Below are positions 52,590-61,535 of a DNA stretch of 64,000 nucleotides, in pieces. The position numbers were made by a program, and so were the translations under genes. The stretch is from positions 62,001-126,000 of the forward strand of contig NZ_VMSG01000020.1 of assembly GCF_007713465.1 (NCBI RefSeq), written 5' to 3'. The notes below the pieces were generated by a model. That model saw only the letters and a list, made by a program, of their open reading frames with translations, made no database searches and was not told the origin of the DNA. The number at the start of each line of letters is the position of its first letter. The stretch's first letter is position 1. Source of the DNA: Pseudomonas sp. H3(2019) (GTDB taxonomy: Bacteria; Pseudomonadota; Gammaproteobacteria; Pseudomonadales; Pseudomonadaceae).

Positions 52590-54083
52590 TTACAAGGCCA
52601 GTTTCCCTGACCACAACATCCAGCCGGCGAACGCTGCCGCGGCCCAGATGACGATCAACAGTCCCCACTCGAAGCCGTTCAGCGCTTGACCCTGGCGAGC
52701 CCGTTTGGTGGCCAGGTAAATCAACGAGCCGGGGGCATAGAGCAGCGCACTGAGCAGCATGTATTTCGGCCCGGCGGCGTACAGCAGCCACAGGCAATAC
52801 AGGGTTGCGACCGAGGCAATCGCCATGTCCCGCCCTTGCAGGGCTTTGTGCCCGGCATACGTCGCGCCCTGCCACGTCAGTTTCAACGCATACAGGCCGC
52901 TGAACAGGTACGGCAACAGAATCATCGAGGTCGCAAGGGAGATCAGGGCCAGGTAACTGGCACTCGAATACAGCGTCAGCAGCAGGAACAGCTGAATGCA
53001 GCCGTTGGTGATCCACAAGGCATTGGCAGGCGCGCCATGGGTGTTTTCCAGGGCCAGCGACCCCGGCATGACCTTTTCCTTGGCCGGTGTGAACACCGAC
53101 TCTGCCGCCAGCAGCGTCCAGGCGAGCAGGGCGCCGCCGACCGAGATGATCAGGCCGATACTGATCAGCATCGCCCCCCAAGGGCCGGCTACCGCCTCAA
53201 GCACACCACTCATCGACGGGTTTTTCAGGGCGGCCAGTGCCGGTTGCCTGAGAATACCCAGTGACAACAGCGACACCGCAATCAGCAGCAACAAGGTGAG
53301 GGCAAAACCGATGACGGTGGCGCGTCCCACATTGACCCGTTCCGCCGCGCGGGCAGAAAACACGTTGGCGCCCTCGATACCGATAAACACCCAGACGGTC
53401 ACCAGCATCGTGCTTTTGACCTGATCCAGGGGGCTGCCCAGTGCCGGTGCGCCCCAGAAATCGACCATAAAGGTTTCGCGCTGGAACGCCGCGATCACCA
53501 GGCCGATAAACAGAAGCAACGGAACGATCTTGGCCAGGGTCGTGAGCGCATTGGCCCGCGCTGCGGTGCGCATGCCTCGCAGGATCATCCAGTGCAAGGA
53601 CCACAGCACCAGGGACGCCGCCGCAATGGCCGCTTTGTTATTGCCTTCACCGAATAGCGGAAAGAAGTAACTCAGCGCCGCGAACAGAATCACCAGGTAA
53701 CTGACGTTACCGATCCAGGCACTGATCCAGTAACCCCAGGCCGAGTTGAAACCGAGGAATTCGCCGCCCAATGCGCGTGCATAGGCAAACACGCCGTTAT
53801 CCAGTTCAGGCTGGCGGTTGGACAAGGTTTGATAAACCAGCGCCAGTGACAGCATGCCGACGCCGGTGATCAACCAGCCGATCAGGATCGCGCCGGCACC
53901 GGCGCTGGCAGCCATGTTCTGCGGCAGACTGAAAATGCCGCTGCCGATCATCGAGCCGACCACCAGAGCGATCAACAGGCTCAAGGACAGGCGTCTGGGC
54001 TCCAGTTGGCGCAAGCTTCCCGCTTCAGGGCGGGGCGAAATGCCTGGAATGGTCGGTTGGGTGCCTTGCACATGCGTTGCCAT
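52590..54083 (-). CDS. APC-family amino acid permease (basic amino acid/polyamine antiporter type)
   Basis: A 497-aa permease with about twelve membrane segments. LVVGSMIGSGIFSLPQNMA is the glycine-rich first helix of the APC family, and the overall pattern resembles ArcD/YjdE-like antiporters. Arginine-ornithine exchange would fit anaerobic arginine fermentation and the Anr-like box 95 bases upstream, but no arc genes are adjacent. GGAGG precedes ATG 54083. Confidence 0.85.
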   Translation of the reverse strand: MATHVQGTQPTIPGISPRPEAGSLRQLEPRRLSLSLLIALVVGSMIGSGIFSLPQNMAASAGAGAILIGWLITGVGMLSLALVYQTLSNRQPELDNGVFAYARALGGEFLGFNSAWGYWISAWIGNVSYLVILFAALSYFFPLFGEGNNKAAIAAASLVLWSLHWMILRGMRTAARANALTTLAKIVPLLLFIGLVIAAFQRETFMVDFWGAPALGSPLDQVKSTMLVTVWVFIGIEGANVFSARAAERVNVGRATVIGFALTLLLLIAVSLLSLGILRQPALAALKNPSMSGVLEAVAGPWGAMLISIGLIISVGGALLAWTLLAAESVFTPAKEKVMPGSLALENTHGAPANALWITNGCIQLFLLLTLYSSASYLALISLATSMILLPYLFSGLYALKLTWQGATYAGHKALQGRDMAIASVATLYCLWLLYAAGPKYMLLSALLYAPGSLIYLATKRARQGQALNGFEWGLLIVIWAAAAFAGWMLWSGKLAL

Positions 54084-54177
54084 GGAAGCCTCCACGAGAC
54101 GAGAAATTTCGCGCTCACCGCGAATACAGTGATGCGAACACTGGTTCTCAATTTCTACGTGAATGACCCGTCGGGAT

Positions 54178-54191
54178 TTGATTTAGATCAG
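54178..54191 (-). promoter_or_regulatory. Anr/FNR-like box upstream of the APC permease
   Basis: TTGAT-ttag-ATCAG, nine of ten consensus positions, between the end of the VIT gene and the permease start at 54083. Confidence 0.65.
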
Positions 54192-54244
54192 AAGGAGGAC
54201 AACCAGTCGAATGGACACGGCTGTGAAAGCGCGATTCTGTTTTT

Positions 54245-54949
54245 TCAACCGACAGCAGCACCAAACGAAATACCGACTGCTGCGGTAATGGCCATCGCCA
54301 GTGCGCCCCACAGCGTCACCCGCCATGCGCCGATCAGAAGGTTGGCGCCGCCTGCCTTGGCGGCAATGCCCCCTAAAGCGCCCAGGAAAACCAGTGACAT
54401 ACCGGATATCCACGGGATCACATTGTGCGTCGGTGCGAGGATGGTTACGCCCAGCGGCAATGCGGCGCCCACAATAAAACTGGCCGCCGATGACATTGCC
54501 GCTTGCAGCGGTTTTGCGCTGAGCGCTTCGGAAATGCCCAGCTCGTCGCGTGCATGTGATCCCAGTGCGTCGTGTGCCATGAGCTGCGTGGCGACTTGAC
54601 TGGCCAGCTCGGGTTCAACACCGCGATCCACGTAGATGGCCGCCAACTCCCGGTGTTCGGCAAGCGGCGCTGTCTCAAGCTCTGTTTGTTCGCGCAAAAG
54701 ATCAGCCCGTTCGGTATCGGCCTGGGAATGCACGGAGACGTATTCGCCCGCCGCCATCGACATCGCGCCCGCCACCAGCCCGGCCACCCCCGTGACGAGT
54801 AAGGTGCTGTGGGTGGCATTGGCGGCGGCGACGCCGATCAGCAGACTGGCGGTCGATACAATGCCGTCGTTGGCCCCCAATACCGAGGCCCGAAGCCAGC
54901 CGATCCGCTCGTGCTTATGGGATTCAGCGTGTCTGCGAAAGAACTTCAT
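54245..54949 (-). CDS. VIT1/CCC1-family iron/manganese transporter
   Basis: A 234-aa membrane protein: N-terminal HERIGWLRASVLGANDGIVS signature, five membrane segments, a cytosolic helical domain (LREQTELETAPLAEHRELAA) and a C-terminal pair of helices. VIT/CCC1 proteins export or sequester Fe2+ or Mn2+. In this low-oxygen block it may protect against ferrous iron. Divergent from nothing; a 78-base gap separates it from the ApbE gene end. Confidence 0.88.
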   Translation of the reverse strand: MKFFRRHAESHKHERIGWLRASVLGANDGIVSTASLLIGVAAANATHSTLLVTGVAGLVAGAMSMAAGEYVSVHSQADTERADLLREQTELETAPLAEHRELAAIYVDRGVEPELASQVATQLMAHDALGSHARDELGISEALSAKPLQAAMSSAASFIVGAALPLGVTILAPTHNVIPWISGMSLVFLGALGGIAAKAGGANLLIGAWRVTLWGALAMAITAAVGISFGAAVG

Positions 54950-55027
54950 CGTTGAACTCTGCTCACTGTCGTTGAATCGATGCCGATCAAAAAATGCCTG
55001 AATACATCAACCGCTGGCCTGGTCGTT

Positions 55028-55993
55028 TCAGCGAGTTTCAATCTGCGCCTGGAGCCGTCCGGCAACAACCGATATTTCCCTGAACTGCTCACCATCATGT
55101 ACCACGAACAACGCATCCATGCCGCGCTCCTGCGCCAGTTCGGGACCGGCTTTCTCTCCCAGGACCATCAGCGCGGTGGCCCATGCATCGGCGAGCATGC
55201 AGGTGGCAGCGACCACGGTCACGGCCGCGAGTGAGTTGGACAGGGGCGCTCCGAGAGCCGGATCCATCGTATGCGAGTAGTGCCGACCCGCGACCTCGAT
55301 CCAGTGACGATAGTCCCCGGACGTGGCAATCGCCGCATCGCTGATCTCCATCACCCCCATGACTTCACGAATGCCGCGGCGGGGTCTTTCAATGGCGACG
55401 ACCCAGGACTCTCCTCCCGGCTTGACCCCGCGCGCGCGCATTTCACCGTCGATCCCCACCAGGTAGTTCGTTATCCCCCAGCCATCGAGGCAACGAGCCA
55501 TTTCATCCACCGCAAAGCCCTTGGCGATGCCTGAAAGATCAAGGGTAGTCGCTGAGCGTTTGCGGGCCAGGTTGCGCAGTGGATCAATCTCCAGCGCTTG
55601 CGTGGCTGGCACGCGCGCCTGACGATCCGAAGCACTGATAGGTGCTGCGCCGGGCTGTTGATCGCCAGGCCCAAAGCCCCAGGCATTGACCAGATCACCC
55701 ACGGCGATATCAAACGCCCCGTTGGATTGACGACCCACCCGTAGCGCCGTGGCCAGGACGCTGGCCAGCTCCTCGGGTATGGGCAGCCATTGCTGTTCGG
55801 CTGCTGCGTTGAGACGGTTGAGCGCGGAATGGGTCTTCCACGTCGACATCTGTTGATCCACCTTGTCGACCGCCGCCAACAGACTCTCGTTGATGGCAGC
55901 CTCATCCACCGGTGGCTCGGCGTAAAACACCGCAGTGTAACGGGTGCCCATGGTCTCCCCGTTCAGGCTATGGCGCCGGGGTTCAGTAGACAT
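55028..55993 (-). CDS. FAD:protein FMN transferase (ApbE family)
   Basis: A 321-aa ApbE protein that attaches FMN through a phosphoester to Ser or Thr of target proteins. The GETMGTRY start, DLSGIAKGFAVDE (FAD/metal loop), GIDGEMRARG, and SHTMDPALGAPL segments are present. Oddly, no signal peptide or lipobox precedes the domain, although most ApbE enzymes work in the periplasm. ATG 55993 overlaps the end of the flavoreductase gene. The likely target is the DUF2271 protein, which carries a D-x-x-S-G-A-S motif. Confidence 0.88.
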   Translation of the reverse strand: MSTEPRRHSLNGETMGTRYTAVFYAEPPVDEAAINESLLAAVDKVDQQMSTWKTHSALNRLNAAAEQQWLPIPEELASVLATALRVGRQSNGAFDIAVGDLVNAWGFGPGDQQPGAAPISASDRQARVPATQALEIDPLRNLARKRSATTLDLSGIAKGFAVDEMARCLDGWGITNYLVGIDGEMRARGVKPGGESWVVAIERPRRGIREVMGVMEISDAAIATSGDYRHWIEVAGRHYSHTMDPALGAPLSNSLAAVTVVAATCMLADAWATALMVLGEKAGPELAQERGMDALFVVHDGEQFREISVVAGRLQAQIETR

Positions 55994-58208
55994 CTTCACG
56001 GTAGCGTCCTTGTGATTTGAGCGTCAGCACATTCAAGCCGAGTGGGGCCAGCACTTCATCCAGGGCGTTCATCACCCCTTTGGCCATCTCGCGACTCCCG
56101 CACACCAATACGTGGGCACCTTTTTCAATCAAGCGGCGTAGTGCCAGGGCGTCGGCGATGAGCCGGTCCTGCACATAGCTGCGTTCATGGGATTGGGAGA
56201 AGGCGGCGCGCAACCGGGTGAGGCGCTGATCCGCCAGATAGCGGTTGAGCTCGGGTTCATAGAGAAAGTCGGACGCCGGGTGACGTCCGCCCCAGTACAG
56301 GTGCATGGGCTGCCTGGCTGTGTTGTTGCGGATAAAACCGGCTAAAGGGCCGATCCCCGTACCGGCACCGATGAGAATCACCGGCTGTTTTCCAGGGCCG
56401 GGACGGAACTCGGGGTTGGGCTGTATGAAGGCTTCGATCTGTCCTCCCAGTGGCAAGTCATGCAGCAACCCCGAACACACGCCGTCGGTGTGTTTACGCA
56501 CACAGATTTCCAGAACGCCGTCATCTGATCCGCTGGCCAGCGAGTAGTAGCGCGGCACCCTGGAGCCGGGCGGCAGCACGCCAACCAGATCTCCGGCCTG
56601 GAACCGGGGCAGGCCGTTGCCCTTGAGTTTGTGTTTGAGCTCGCCCGGCGAGTGGGGTGTTGCGACTGCGTTGAAACGTAGTATTTGGGTGGGCGCGTTC
56701 ACGTGTTCGCCGTACTGTGTGCGATCGATCAACGCCAAGGTCGTGGTCTCCGGCAGCCGCGGGGCGTGTACCAGCGTCAGTTCATGGCCCAGCAACCGGC
56801 CAACGGCGCGGCCCCAACGGGTGAATGCTTGGGCGGATTGGCGATTGATGGTTTCAAGTTCCAGCAGCTGCGTCCCGCCTGAAGCAAGCAGAGCCGCCTG
56901 AGTGTCCTTGGCAAACTGACAAAATTTCGGGAACTGCCGATCGCCAAATCCCAGTACGGCAAAACCCAGGCCAGGCTTTACGCGGGCATTCGCCAGTCGT
57001 TTCAAGAACTGTGAGGCCGAGGCGGGTGCATCACCGTCGCCGGTCGTGGCGGTCAGGATGAACAGCCGTTGGGCGCTGCGATACTCCACCGCAAGCTGGT
57101 TCATGGGCGCGGTATGGACCCGGTGGCCGGTCTGATGCAAAGCCTCATGCAAGGTCTTGGCAAAGCCCCAGGTGGTGTTGCTTTCGCTCCCGACCAGAAT
57201 CACCGTGTCGGCGTTTTGCGCGCCACTGTTGTGACGGATTTTCGGCAGCGACTGACGACGACGCCACCACAGCAGCGCACCGGTGACGCTCATCAACGGC
57301 ACGCTGAGCGCGCAAATGCCGAGGAACAGGCCTAGCCACCAGAGGCTTTCGCCGGTATGCAGCTGGTAGATGAACTCGTAGGCATCACGCATGGGGTCGT
57401 GGGGCACGTAAGACAACAGCGCCCCACTGACGGGATCGACATAACCGTCGCCTTGAGCGGTACTCAACGAAAAGAAATCCTCGGGATGGCCGACGCTGGG
57501 GTAGGCCAGCTCGCGCAGGTCGTTCAGGTCAGTCGCCAGGAGTGCTGGCAAGGTCGCGACCGGTGCTGCCGGGCCGCTGCTGAGCGTGCTCGGAAACACT
57601 GGCTCGCGTTGCATCCCGTCCGGGATCAGGTTGAAGGTGGTGGCCGACATGTACAGCCCGGTCAACGCGGACAACAGTAAGCCCAGAATCGCCAAGCGCC
57701 CGACTTCAGCGTGCCAGCGCTGATTGAAACTGCCACGCAATGGCCGCATCACGCGCCGCCAGCCGCCCAGGCGCTGTGCCAGCAGCGCAGCCCCGGAAAT
57801 CGACAGTATCAGGATGAACAGCGCGCCGATGCCGGCTGCCGCATGCCCCGGCGTACCTGACAGCAATGACCGGTGCAGGTCTTTTACCCAGCGGGTGAAC
57901 GCGGAGGGCGTATAGCGCGCAACACCTGCTCCGGTCAGCGGGTCGACGCGCTCGGCAGCGGTCTGACCGTCCTGGGTGAAATACACGATGACTGAACCCG
58001 AGGGGGTACGGCGGATTTTTTCGACCCCGGGGTAGTGGTTCGCCACTCGACCGGCCAACTCGGCAACGTTCATCTGACCGGATGCAGGTACTGTCGCGTT
58101 CAGTCTTTCCAGGGCCGGATTGATCGACAGGATCGCGCCGCTGATCGCCAGCAGCATGACCAGCAGGGCCGCGACAAGGCCGGGCAGTGAGTGAAACTGG
58201 CGTAGCAT
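55983..58208 (-). CDS. PepSY-TM / flavodoxin / ferredoxin-reductase fusion flavoreductase
   Basis: A 741-aa membrane reductase. Residues 1 to about 370 are a PepSY-associated membrane region (LVAALLVMLLAISGAILSIN and three further helices); then comes a flavodoxin-like FMN domain (ILVGSESNTTWGFAKTLHEAL, TATTGDGDAP) and an FAD/NADPH reductase part (PRYYSLASG, GAGTGIGPLAGFIR, LVCGSREMAKGV) as in sulfite-reductase flavoproteins. It should take electrons from cytoplasmic NADPH to the membrane or periplasm. GGAGG precedes ATG 58208. Operon with DUF2271 upstream and ApbE downstream. Confidence 0.88.
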   Translation of the reverse strand: MLRQFHSLPGLVAALLVMLLAISGAILSINPALERLNATVPASGQMNVAELAGRVANHYPGVEKIRRTPSGSVIVYFTQDGQTAAERVDPLTGAGVARYTPSAFTRWVKDLHRSLLSGTPGHAAAGIGALFILILSISGAALLAQRLGGWRRVMRPLRGSFNQRWHAEVGRLAILGLLLSALTGLYMSATTFNLIPDGMQREPVFPSTLSSGPAAPVATLPALLATDLNDLRELAYPSVGHPEDFFSLSTAQGDGYVDPVSGALLSYVPHDPMRDAYEFIYQLHTGESLWWLGLFLGICALSVPLMSVTGALLWWRRRQSLPKIRHNSGAQNADTVILVGSESNTTWGFAKTLHEALHQTGHRVHTAPMNQLAVEYRSAQRLFILTATTGDGDAPASASQFLKRLANARVKPGLGFAVLGFGDRQFPKFCQFAKDTQAALLASGGTQLLELETINRQSAQAFTRWGRAVGRLLGHELTLVHAPRLPETTTLALIDRTQYGEHVNAPTQILRFNAVATPHSPGELKHKLKGNGLPRFQAGDLVGVLPPGSRVPRYYSLASGSDDGVLEICVRKHTDGVCSGLLHDLPLGGQIEAFIQPNPEFRPGPGKQPVILIGAGTGIGPLAGFIRNNTARQPMHLYWGGRHPASDFLYEPELNRYLADQRLTRLRAAFSQSHERSYVQDRLIADALALRRLIEKGAHVLVCGSREMAKGVMNALDEVLAPLGLNVLTLKSQGRYREDVY

Positions 58209-58233
58209 GGTCAGCCTCCAAGGGGTGCCGGTG

Positions 58234-58704
58234 TCACATGTCGTAGGTAAAGGACTCGATGTAACCGCTGCCGGTCGAAGGTTTTCCCGCACCTTGGGTG
58301 GTCAATGGCACGGCAATATCGGAGCGGGCCTCACGTTGATTTTCGACAGCGCTGTCGACGTGGATCTGATAGCCGGCATCCATCAGCGTGTCTGCCAGCT
58401 CAACACTCACTTTCAGGGTGCGCCCGCTACCGACGCTGGCGCCGCTGACCCCGTCAAACTCGCTGGGGTTCAAGCCGCTGCCGCGAGCCCAGTCGGATAA
58501 ATGCCTGTAGTACTTGGCCTTTCTGCCGGCCACCCACAGGGTTTTTTGGTATTTACCATTGGCGTCGGTCAGGTAAAACGCCAGGTACGCGTCATTGCCG
58601 TCGTAGTTTTTCAGCCGGGTGGTCAGGGTGACTTCCCGCGCCTGGGCCAACCCCGGCAGCGCAATGGCGGTGGCGAGACAAATCGCAGCAGTCAGCTTTT
58701 TCAT
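58234..58704 (-). CDS. exported DUF2271 protein with flavinylation-like motif
   Basis: A 156-aa DUF2271 protein with a signal peptide (MKKLTAAICLATAIALPGLA) and a beta-rich domain (REVTLTTRLKNYDGNDAYLA). Residues 84-90 read D-G-V-S-G-A-S, which fits the D-x-x-[S/T]-G-A-[S/T] site to which ApbE attaches FMN, so it may be the periplasmic flavin electron carrier reduced by the following flavoreductase. ATG 58704 is preferred because it restores the signal peptide. It is divergent from the two-component genes at 58838. Confidence 0.85.
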   Translation of the reverse strand: MKKLTAAICLATAIALPGLAQAREVTLTTRLKNYDGNDAYLAFYLTDANGKYQKTLWVAGRKAKYYRHLSDWARGSGLNPSEFDGVSGASVGSGRTLKVSVELADTLMDAGYQIHVDSAVENQREARSDIAVPLTTQGAGKPSTGSGYIESFTYDM

Positions 58705-58837
58705 GGTGGATTTCCCGTTCAAGCGTTGTGGCTGAATCCTGCGCCTGTAAGCTGACAGCAACCTGAAGGGTGATTCAGGCCTTTGTCAGGTTCGTCAGCC
58801 AAGGTGTTGTACGGCGAACCATCACAGGAGGGTGTCG

Positions 58838-59497
58838 ATGCGGGTTTTATTGGTTGAGGACGCTGTGGGGCTTGGCGAGGCAGTACGTGAGCAACTCGCG
58901 GATGACGGCCACGCGGTGGATTGGGTGCAGCGCCTCGATCACGCTCAGACCAGCGTGCGAACGACGGGTTATGACCTGATCTTGCTTGACCTGATGCTGC
59001 CGGACGGGCGAGGGCTGGATTTTTTGCGCCAGCAACGCGGGGCAGGGGACGTCACACCAGTGATTATTCTCACCGCTCGGGACCAGATATCCGATCGCAT
59101 CGAGGGCCTGAATGCGGGGGCTGACGACTATCTGGTCAAACCCTTTGATCTCTTCGAGTTGTCCGCCCGAGTCGCGGCGGTAGCGCGGCGCTACAGTGGT
59201 AATCCCAATCCGCAGATCAAAGTGGGCGGGCTGCAGATCGACATGACCGCTCGCACGGTTCTGCGCGCCGGCATGCCGGTGGACCTCACCGCTCGCGAGT
59301 GGGCATTGTTCGAAGCCTTCATCCAGCGCCCTGGCGCGTTGTTATCGAAATCCCAGCTGGAAGATCGCCTGTATGCATTCGGCGCCGAAATTGAAAGCAA
59401 CACCATCGAGGTCTATATCAGCCGTCTGCGCAAGAAACTGGGCCGCGAGATGATTGAGACTGTCCGTGGGATGGGCTACCGGTTGATGCCGGTATGA
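58838..59497 (+). CDS. OmpR-family response regulator
   Basis: A 219-aa regulator: receiver with Asp51 (LILLDLMLPDGRG) and Lys in YLVKPF, then an OmpR-type winged helix (SNTIEVYISRLRKKLG, RGMGYRLMP). GGAGGG precedes ATG 58838. It is coupled to the kinase gene by a 4-base overlap and divergent from the DUF2271/flavoreductase/ApbE operon, which it probably controls. Confidence 0.92.
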   Translation: MRVLLVEDAVGLGEAVREQLADDGHAVDWVQRLDHAQTSVRTTGYDLILLDLMLPDGRGLDFLRQQRGAGDVTPVIILTARDQISDRIEGLNAGADDYLVKPFDLFELSARVAAVARRYSGNPNPQIKVGGLQIDMTARTVLRAGMPVDLTAREWALFEAFIQRPGALLSKSQLEDRLYAFGAEIESNTIEVYISRLRKKLGREMIETVRGMGYRLMPV

Positions 59498-60825
59498 GGC
59501 CGGCCTCGAGTCTGCAAAAACGCCTGGGGTTGGGACTGACGCTGGGCATGACCCTGCTGTGGCTGGGGGCGACCGTCGGCGCCTGGGTCGTGGTGCAACA
59601 TGAATTGAACGAGGCCTTCGACAGTGCACTGGAGGAGACGGCGCAGCGAATCCTGCCCTTGGCCGTGCTCGAAATCGGCAGCCGTGACGAGCCTCGCCAG
59701 GCTCGGCATATTGCACCGCTCAAAGTGCGCAAAGAATACCTGACGTACCTGGTCCGGGATGCCCGGGGCGAGATACTGATGCAATCGCATGATGCCGACC
59801 CTGACATTTTCAATCCGCTGCCGGTGGAGGGCTTCACCACCACTTCCAGGTACCGTTTATACGGGACCAGCGCTCCGCGCGAAGGCGTTTTTATCGAGAT
59901 GGCCGAGCCCTTGGCCCATCGACGCGAAGCCGCTCAGGAGGCCTTGCTCGCGTTGCTCCTGCCGTTGCTGGCACTGATTCCGATCAGTTTGTTGGGCACC
60001 TGGTTGTTCGTACACGTCAGCCTGCGCAGCGTTCGGGCGTACCGTCGGGCCATCGAGACGCGCGGGGTCGGTGACTTGTCCCCTATCAAGGTGGATCGAT
60101 TGCCGGCGGAAATCGATCCGTTGGCCGAGGCGGTCAACCATCTGATGGAGCGACTGCGCAAGGCACTGGAGATGGAACGCAGCTTTACCGCCAACAGTGC
60201 CCATGAGCTGCGCACCCCGTTGGCGGCGACGCTGGCACACATTCAGCGGTTACGCCGCGAGGCGCCAGAGGGCCCGCTTCAAGTGCGCGCCGCGAAGATC
60301 GAGGCCTCTCTCCAGGCGCTGACGCGACTCTCGGAAAAGCTGATGCAACTGGCCAAGGCCGAAGGCGGTGGGCTTCTGTCCGAAGTCCCGCAAGACCTCA
60401 TTCCCGTATTGGCGCATGTGGTGGATGAGTGCAATCACGCGGCCGGTCAGCGGGTTCATCTGGTTCTGCCCGCCGTGCACAGCGTGCTGTCGGCAATTGA
60501 TCCTGACGCTTTTGCCATTCTTGTGCGCAACCTGATCGAGAACGCGATGAAGCACGGCGCGCCGGATCAACCCATTGAGGTGAGCCTTTCCAGTCAGGCA
60601 CTCCTGAGGGTGGTCAATGCCGGTCCGGTGGTGCCTGAGCCGATATTGAAACGCCTGACCGAGCGTTTTGTGCGAGGTGAAAGCGGCACTGAGGGTTCAG
60701 GGCTTGGCCTGGCCATCGCGCTGACGATTGCCCAAGGCGTCAACGCGACGATGGCGCTCATGTCGCCCGCGACGGGTAAACAAGACGGCTTTGAAGTCAT
60801 CGTGCAGTTTGTTCGGGGGCGCTAG
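59494..60825 (+). CDS. membrane sensor histidine kinase
   Basis: A 443-aa sensor kinase: two membrane helices (LGLTLGMTLLWLGATVGAWV and LLALLLPLLALIPISLLGTW) around a periplasmic domain of about 120 residues, HAMP, H-box with His237 in AHELRTPLA, and an ATPase domain with NLIENAMKHG and GSGLGLAIA. The N-terminal sensor resembles the QseC/PmrB group, often tied to metals or oxidative stress. Paired with the preceding regulator. Confidence 0.92.
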   Translation: MRPASSLQKRLGLGLTLGMTLLWLGATVGAWVVVQHELNEAFDSALEETAQRILPLAVLEIGSRDEPRQARHIAPLKVRKEYLTYLVRDARGEILMQSHDADPDIFNPLPVEGFTTTSRYRLYGTSAPREGVFIEMAEPLAHRREAAQEALLALLLPLLALIPISLLGTWLFVHVSLRSVRAYRRAIETRGVGDLSPIKVDRLPAEIDPLAEAVNHLMERLRKALEMERSFTANSAHELRTPLAATLAHIQRLRREAPEGPLQVRAAKIEASLQALTRLSEKLMQLAKAEGGGLLSEVPQDLIPVLAHVVDECNHAAGQRVHLVLPAVHSVLSAIDPDAFAILVRNLIENAMKHGAPDQPIEVSLSSQALLRVVNAGPVVPEPILKRLTERFVRGESGTEGSGLGLAIALTIAQGVNATMALMSPATGKQDGFEVIVQFVRGR

Positions 60826-60959
60826 GGGGAGCGGATGCGCTTGCCGGTCGGTTGGTGGTTCTGCGGGATCAAAGACACGCCGCACGGCGCTGCAAGCAGG
60901 GCTATAATCGCGCCCACGTTTCACTCCTTTCACAACTCCCTCCACCCTACGAGACTGCC

Positions 60960-61469
60960 ATGACTATTTCTCTGTACGCTGCTTCCGTTCCGGTCTTCAA
61001 GCAAATGCTCAACGCGTTGAGCGATGTTCTGAACAAGGCCGAAGCTCACGCCACGGCAAAAAACATTGACCCGAATGCCTTCCTGCAAGCGCGTCTGTAC
61101 CCGGACATGTTCCCGCTGGTGCGTCAGGTGCAGATCGCCGTTGATTTCGCCAAAGGCGTTTCTGCCCGTCTGGCCGAAGTCGAACTGCCGAAGTACGACG
61201 ATACCGAAGTGACCTTCGCCGAGCTGCAAGCCCTGCTCACCAAGGTGCTGGCCTTCATCGACGGCATCAAGCCTGAACAAATCAACGGCAAGGAAGGTAT
61301 CGAGATCGTTACCCGCCCAGGCACCCCGAAAGAAAAACGCTTCAGTGGCCAGGCTTACCTGCTGACCTACGGCCTGCCGCAGTTCTTCTTCCACGTCACC
61401 ACCGCCTACGCGATCCTGCGTCACAACGGTGTTGAAGTCGGCAAGCGCGATTACATGGGCGCGTTCTAA
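60960..61469 (+). CDS. DUF1993 family protein
   Basis: A 169-aa protein of the DUF1993 family (MTISLYAASVPVFKQMLNAL, LLTYGLPQFFFHVTTAYAIL, and a C-terminal RDYMGAF typical of the family). The helical-bundle fold resembles DinB-like proteins, with a conserved His in FFFHVTTAY. Function unknown. ATG 60960 is chosen by homology; a shared bidirectional terminator follows. Confidence 0.87.
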   Translation: MTISLYAASVPVFKQMLNALSDVLNKAEAHATAKNIDPNAFLQARLYPDMFPLVRQVQIAVDFAKGVSARLAEVELPKYDDTEVTFAELQALLTKVLAFIDGIKPEQINGKEGIEIVTRPGTPKEKRFSGQAYLLTYGLPQFFFHVTTAYAILRHNGVEVGKRDYMGAF

Positions 61470-61482
61470 ACCCGCCAGCAAC

Positions 61483-61520
61483 AAAAAACCCGCCAAGGTG
61501 TGAACCTTGGCGGGTTTTTT
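61483..61520. terminator. bidirectional Rho-independent terminator
   Basis: An A-run and AACCCGCCAAGG pair with CCTTGGCGGGTT and a T-run (61505-61521). It serves both convergent genes, the DUF1993 gene on the plus strand and sstT on the minus strand. Confidence 0.93.
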
Positions 61521-61535
61521 TGTGAGGGTGGTTTG

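Noticed and set aside
52506..53181. N-terminal extension of hsp20 to a 407-residue protein
   Set aside because: The extension is antisense-like sequence over the permease gene; GGAGGAG before ATG 52503 and homology fix the true start.
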